This document shows positions 40,394 to 43,318 of a stretch of 43,318 nucleotides of DNA, one piece after another (position 1 is the first letter of the stretch; each line of letters opens with the position of its first letter). Source of the stretch: CAZSNT01 sp964607765 (GTDB taxonomy: Bacteria > Verrucomicrobiota > Lentisphaeria > Oligosphaerales > JABHEG01). Below the pieces are notes generated by a model. It had not been told where the DNA came from and made no database searches. It saw only the letters and a list, made by a program, of their open reading frames with translations. The position numbers and the translations under genes were made by a program. The stretch spans positions 1 through 43,318 of the forward strand of contig CAZSNT010000082.1 of assembly GCA_964607765.1 (NCBI GenBank), given 5' to 3'.

Positions 40394-43153
40394 ATGACGC
40401 CTGGAACCGCCAAGAGAATTGTCAGCTGCCTACTGCCGGTTCTGTTGCTGTCCGGGACGTCGTCGGCCGGCTGGATCGAGGACCGTGAGGACGGCACGAC
40501 CGTGGTGCACGTCAAGGTCTGGCAGTTGCCGGATCCCAGTGATTCCCGGCCGCACGCCCGGGCTGATGTCGCGGCAGTCAAACGCTTCAAGGAACGGTTC
40601 CCGGAGATCTTTGCGGAGCGTTGGCGAGCGAAATACGAGGCCGCGCCTGAGAGATACGGCCACCACAACTGGGACCATGTCGAAGTCGAACTGCACAAGG
40701 CCACGGGCATCCGAGTGCAGGGAGTGGAAAGCGATCTGCTCGCCATCGCCGGTGGTCTCGCGCCGGACATCATGTACATCAACTTCCGCAAGTCCGACAC
40801 CTATATCCGCAACAACTTCCTCTACCCGCTGGATGAGTATATCGCGGACATGCCCAAGGACGAGTTCGACTTCCGCGTGCACCCGAAGATCGTGCCGGTC
40901 ATTCATCGGAAAGGTCCGGACGGTGAGAAGCGCACCTGGGCGTTCCCGTTCGGCGGCGCACTGGGCCGTGTGCTCTGGTACCGCCGCGATCTCTTTGACC
41001 GGCATGGCATTCCGTATCCGGACAAGGCCTGGACGTGGGAGGACATGTTCGACGCGTGCAAGCGGATCACCGACCCTTCCCGCGGCGTCTACGGTTGCCG
41101 CCTGGGCCGAGGTGGCTGGTTCTGGCTGACCTGGCTGTGGTCGGCCGGCGGCGACGTCATGGCGTACAATGAGACGTCCGACGAATGGCGCTGCGTATTC
41201 GGCTCCCGGCAGGCTGCGGTCGCGCTCGAGTACTACTCTCGCATCGGCACCGAGAAATGGGCCGACGCCGACGGCAAGATCCAGCGTGGGTACACAACGC
41301 TCGAAGTCAGCGAGAGCGCCTACACGAAGTGGGAACGCGGCGAAATCGGCATGATGGTCGCCTACATCGACGAGCGCATGTTCGGCTCACTCAACCCCGA
41401 GACCACCGGCATGGCCCCCGTGCCTCTCGGGCCGCCGGATCCGCAGACCGGCGCGCGCATGCGCGGCGGCGAACTGAACAGCCGCATGATGGGAATGTTC
41501 GCGGAAATCAAGGAACCTGCCGTGCGCGACGCGGCCTGGGAATACATGCGCTTCTATGACGGTCCCGAGGCCATGGAGATCAAGACGCGCATCATGGTTG
41601 AGGGCGGCATGGGGCGGTTCATGAACCCGAAGTACCTGCGCCTGTACGGGTATCCCGAGGTGGAACGCCTGGCCCCGCCCGGTTGGGGAGAAACGTTCGA
41701 GATCGCCATCGCCAGCGGCAAGCCCGAGCCCTATGGCAAGAACAGCAACCTGGCGTACGTCATGATGGGCTATCCGGTCGACGAAGTCATCCGGCGTGGG
41801 CTGAAGGACGATCTGCCGACGGACAAGACCGCGCGCATCGACGTGATCGAGCAGATCCTGCGCGACGCCGAAGCCCGCGCCAACGAGGAGATGATCGGGC
41901 TGGTCACGCCCCACGAGCGCCTGCTCCGTCGCGTCTGCGCAGTGGTCGCTCTGGCGGGCATTGCCGCCGCGTTCGGGCTCGTGTTCCGCAAGATCATCCG
42001 CGCATTCACCCCGAAGGACACCGGGACCGGCGAACTCAAGGGCTGGCAGTTCGCGCGCTACAAGTGGGCCTACGCGCTGCTCGTACCGGCCCTGCTGACC
42101 ATCTGCATGTGGCGCTACGTGCCGCTGTTGCGTGGATCGATGATGGCCTTTCTCGACTATCGGCTGCTCGGCACCTCGACGTTTGCCGGCGTCGACAACT
42201 TCGGGGACCTGCTGTTCGACGGGTTCTGGTGGCGCGCCGTCTGGAACTCGTTGCGCTACAGTTTCCTCGTCGTCACATTGACGTTCCTGCCGCCCATCAT
42301 CCTCGCCATCGCCCTGCAAGAAGTGCCGCGCGGGAAGATCCTGTATCGCGTGATCTACTACTTGCCCGCGGTCATCACGGGGCTCGTCACCGTGCTGCTG
42401 TGGAAGCAGTTCTACCAGCCCAGCGAACGCGGCGCGCTCAACGCCGCGGTCATGAGCATTCCTGCCATCGGTTTCATCGGCATCGGCCTGTTTCTGCTTG
42501 TCATCTGTCTCGCGTTCGTGCGCCGATTACGTCTGCACGAGATGAGGGTTGCGGCCTGGTGTTTCGGCATCGCCGGGGTCATGCTCTTCGTCACTTGTTC
42601 GGCGTTGGCCGGCCCCATCCTCTTCCCGGCCGGGGAGGCGTTTGCGGCAAGCCTGATGCGGGCGCCCTCGCGCCTGTTCAGTTTCATGCCGGAGCCCTAC
42701 CGCTGGCTCGCCGACTCCAAGACCGCGATGCTCTCCTGCGTCATGCCCATGGTCTGGGCGGGCATGGGCCCCGGCTGCCTGATCTACCTGGCCGCGCTGA
42801 AGGGCATCCCGGACGACTACTATGAAGCTGCCGACATGGACGGGGCCACGTTCATCGACAAGATTCTGTTCGTCGTGTTCCCTACGCTCAAAGCCCTGAT
42901 CATCATCAACTTCGTCGGCGTGTTCATCCGCTCCTGGTACGGGGCCACCGGCAACATCCTGGTCATGACCGGCGGCGCCGCGAACACCGAGACCGTCGGG
43001 CTCCACATCTGGTACAAAGCCTTCACGTTCCTCAAGTTCGGCCCCGCCACCGCCGCCGCGTGGATGCTCGGGTTCATGCTCATCGGCTTCACCGTGCATC
43101 AGCTGCGCGTGCTCTCACGCGTCGAGTTCCGCGCGCAAGGCACGGAGAAGTAG
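40394..43153 (+). CDS. Fused sugar ABC transporter: solute-binding protein plus MalF-type permease
   Basis: The 919-residue chain begins with a signal peptide (to about residue 26). It continues with an extracellular solute-binding domain of the SBP_bac_1 type (about 35-500; GLAPDIMYINFRKSDTYIRN, FPFGGALGRVLWYRRDLFDR, WSAGGDVMAYNE). The first membrane helix is at about 512-532. An inner-membrane permease follows, with helices near 557-577, 620-645, 653-672, 690-710, 717-739, 780-800, 832-850 and 883-903. The EAA loop, which contacts the ATPase, is EAADMDGATFIDKILFVVFP (811-830). It probably imports the oligosaccharides released by the lyases. A MalG-type permease is expected downstream, but the 165 bases left in the window do not contain it. 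The binding protein is tethered to its channel, an arrangement seen mainly in these phyla. Confidence 0.9.
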   Translation: MTPGTAKRIVSCLLPVLLLSGTSSAGWIEDREDGTTVVHVKVWQLPDPSDSRPHARADVAAVKRFKERFPEIFAERWRAKYEAAPERYGHHNWDHVEVELHKATGIRVQGVESDLLAIAGGLAPDIMYINFRKSDTYIRNNFLYPLDEYIADMPKDEFDFRVHPKIVPVIHRKGPDGEKRTWAFPFGGALGRVLWYRRDLFDRHGIPYPDKAWTWEDMFDACKRITDPSRGVYGCRLGRGGWFWLTWLWSAGGDVMAYNETSDEWRCVFGSRQAAVALEYYSRIGTEKWADADGKIQRGYTTLEVSESAYTKWERGEIGMMVAYIDERMFGSLNPETTGMAPVPLGPPDPQTGARMRGGELNSRMMGMFAEIKEPAVRDAAWEYMRFYDGPEAMEIKTRIMVEGGMGRFMNPKYLRLYGYPEVERLAPPGWGETFEIAIASGKPEPYGKNSNLAYVMMGYPVDEVIRRGLKDDLPTDKTARIDVIEQILRDAEARANEEMIGLVTPHERLLRRVCAVVALAGIAAAFGLVFRKIIRAFTPKDTGTGELKGWQFARYKWAYALLVPALLTICMWRYVPLLRGSMMAFLDYRLLGTSTFAGVDNFGDLLFDGFWWRAVWNSLRYSFLVVTLTFLPPIILAIALQEVPRGKILYRVIYYLPAVITGLVTVLLWKQFYQPSERGALNAAVMSIPAIGFIGIGLFLLVICLAFVRRLRLHEMRVAAWCFGIAGVMLFVTCSALAGPILFPAGEAFAASLMRAPSRLFSFMPEPYRWLADSKTAMLSCVMPMVWAGMGPGCLIYLAALKGIPDDYYEAADMDGATFIDKILFVVFPTLKALIIINFVGVFIRSWYGATGNILVMTGGAANTETVGLHIWYKAFTFLKFGPATAAAWMLGFMLIGFTVHQLRVLSRVEFRAQGTEK

Positions 43154-43245
43154 ATCGGTGGTCGGTGATTGGTGATCGGTCAATGTCATTGAATTAAGCG
43201 GTTCCCGGAGATTAGGGCGGAAGATTAAGGCGAAAGATCAAGGTG
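43154..43245. repeat. Short degenerate direct repeats after the transporter gene
   Basis: Immediately after the transporter stop, 43154-43181 is built from overlapping copies of a GGTGATYGGT-like unit. At 43208-43245 three 13-base units of the form RAAGATYAAGGYG follow one another. No coding frame is present. These resemble the short-period purine-rich repeats at 5.0-5.4 and 39.4 kb in style but not in exact sequence. Confidence 0.6.
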
Positions 43246-43261
43246 TGGGGACCCTCATCTT

Positions 43262-43318
43262 TTGCGACGCGGTAGGGACGCCGGTTGCCCGGCGCCCCCC
43301 GCACAGATCCGTACGTGA
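43262..43318 (-). ncRNA. Probable 3' end of a group II intron (domain V end and domain VI), cut by the window edge
   Basis: Read on the minus strand, the last 57 bases begin CACGTACGGATC, which looks like the 3' strand of group II intron domain V. A G-rich linker and the hairpin GCGCCGG-GCAA-CCGGCG follow, then TCCCTACC, the usual end of domain VI. The body of the intron, with any reverse transcriptase gene, would lie beyond the right edge. The exact 3' splice site is uncertain (about 43261-43272). Confidence 0.5.

Overview
This 43 kb window reads as a large catabolic locus for a sulfated, uronate-containing polysaccharide, in a bacterium of the Planctomycetota-Verrucomicrobiota-Lentisphaerota-Kiritimatiellota type. 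The assignment rests on a pseudopilin with the FTLIELLVVIAIIAILAAM leader and a C-terminal H-x9-DG motif, a sugar ABC transporter whose binding protein and permease are fused in one chain, abundant exported sulfatases, exported PQQ-type propellers with a methyltransferase-like head, and hairpin-rich dispersed repeats. No SusC/SusD pair is present, which argues against Bacteroidota. The phylum is an inference; no rRNA is in the window.

Layout. Positions 1-3400 are a scrambled boundary. A 5'-truncated glycoside hydrolase remnant (minus strand) is followed by an AbiE-type (type IV) toxin-antitoxin operon with an inverted-repeat operator, then by an IS transposase that has lost its catalytic core. 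An AraC-family regulator (minus) is divergent from the first sulfatase at 4.4 kb. From there to 43.15 kb every gene is on the plus strand: sulfatase, two chondroitinase-ABC-like lyases, a uroporphyrinogen-decarboxylase-family protein, a chondroitinase-AC-like lyase, a methyltransferase-like/PQQ-propeller protein, a PL6 lyase, a third ABC-like lyase, a second PL6 lyase, a lectin-fold protein, an esterase-sulfatase-HEAT fusion, three more sulfatases, a second methyltransferase-like/propeller protein, a LacI regulator, a pseudopilin and an ABC transporter fusion. The right edge holds short direct repeats and what looks like the 3' end of a group II intron on the minus strand.

How it may work (inference from families). 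Exported or lipid-anchored PL8 and PL6 lyases would cut a chondroitin/dermatan-like glycosaminoglycan by beta-elimination. Exported sulfatases and an acetyl-esterase domain would strip sulfate and acyl groups. The transporter would import oligosaccharides, and the one sulfatase without a signal peptide would finish desulfation in the cytoplasm. AraC and LacI regulators flank the array. No unsaturated glucuronyl hydrolase (GH88/GH105) or formylglycine-generating enzyme is visible, so these must be encoded elsewhere. Least understood are the two methyltransferase-like/propeller proteins, which share a conserved His/Cys signature, and the UroD-family protein.

Other notable points are a sulfatase gene carrying a ~355 bp in-frame repeat insertion, a sulfatase with CAVAR in place of CxPxR, a PL6 enzyme with Lys in place of the catalytic Arg, and a 229 bp multi-hairpin element whose end supplies the stop codon of a lyase gene. 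Base composition is mosaic: most lyases, the LacI gene and the transporter are GC-rich, while the second PL6 gene and the genes at about 30-38 kb are visibly lower in GC.
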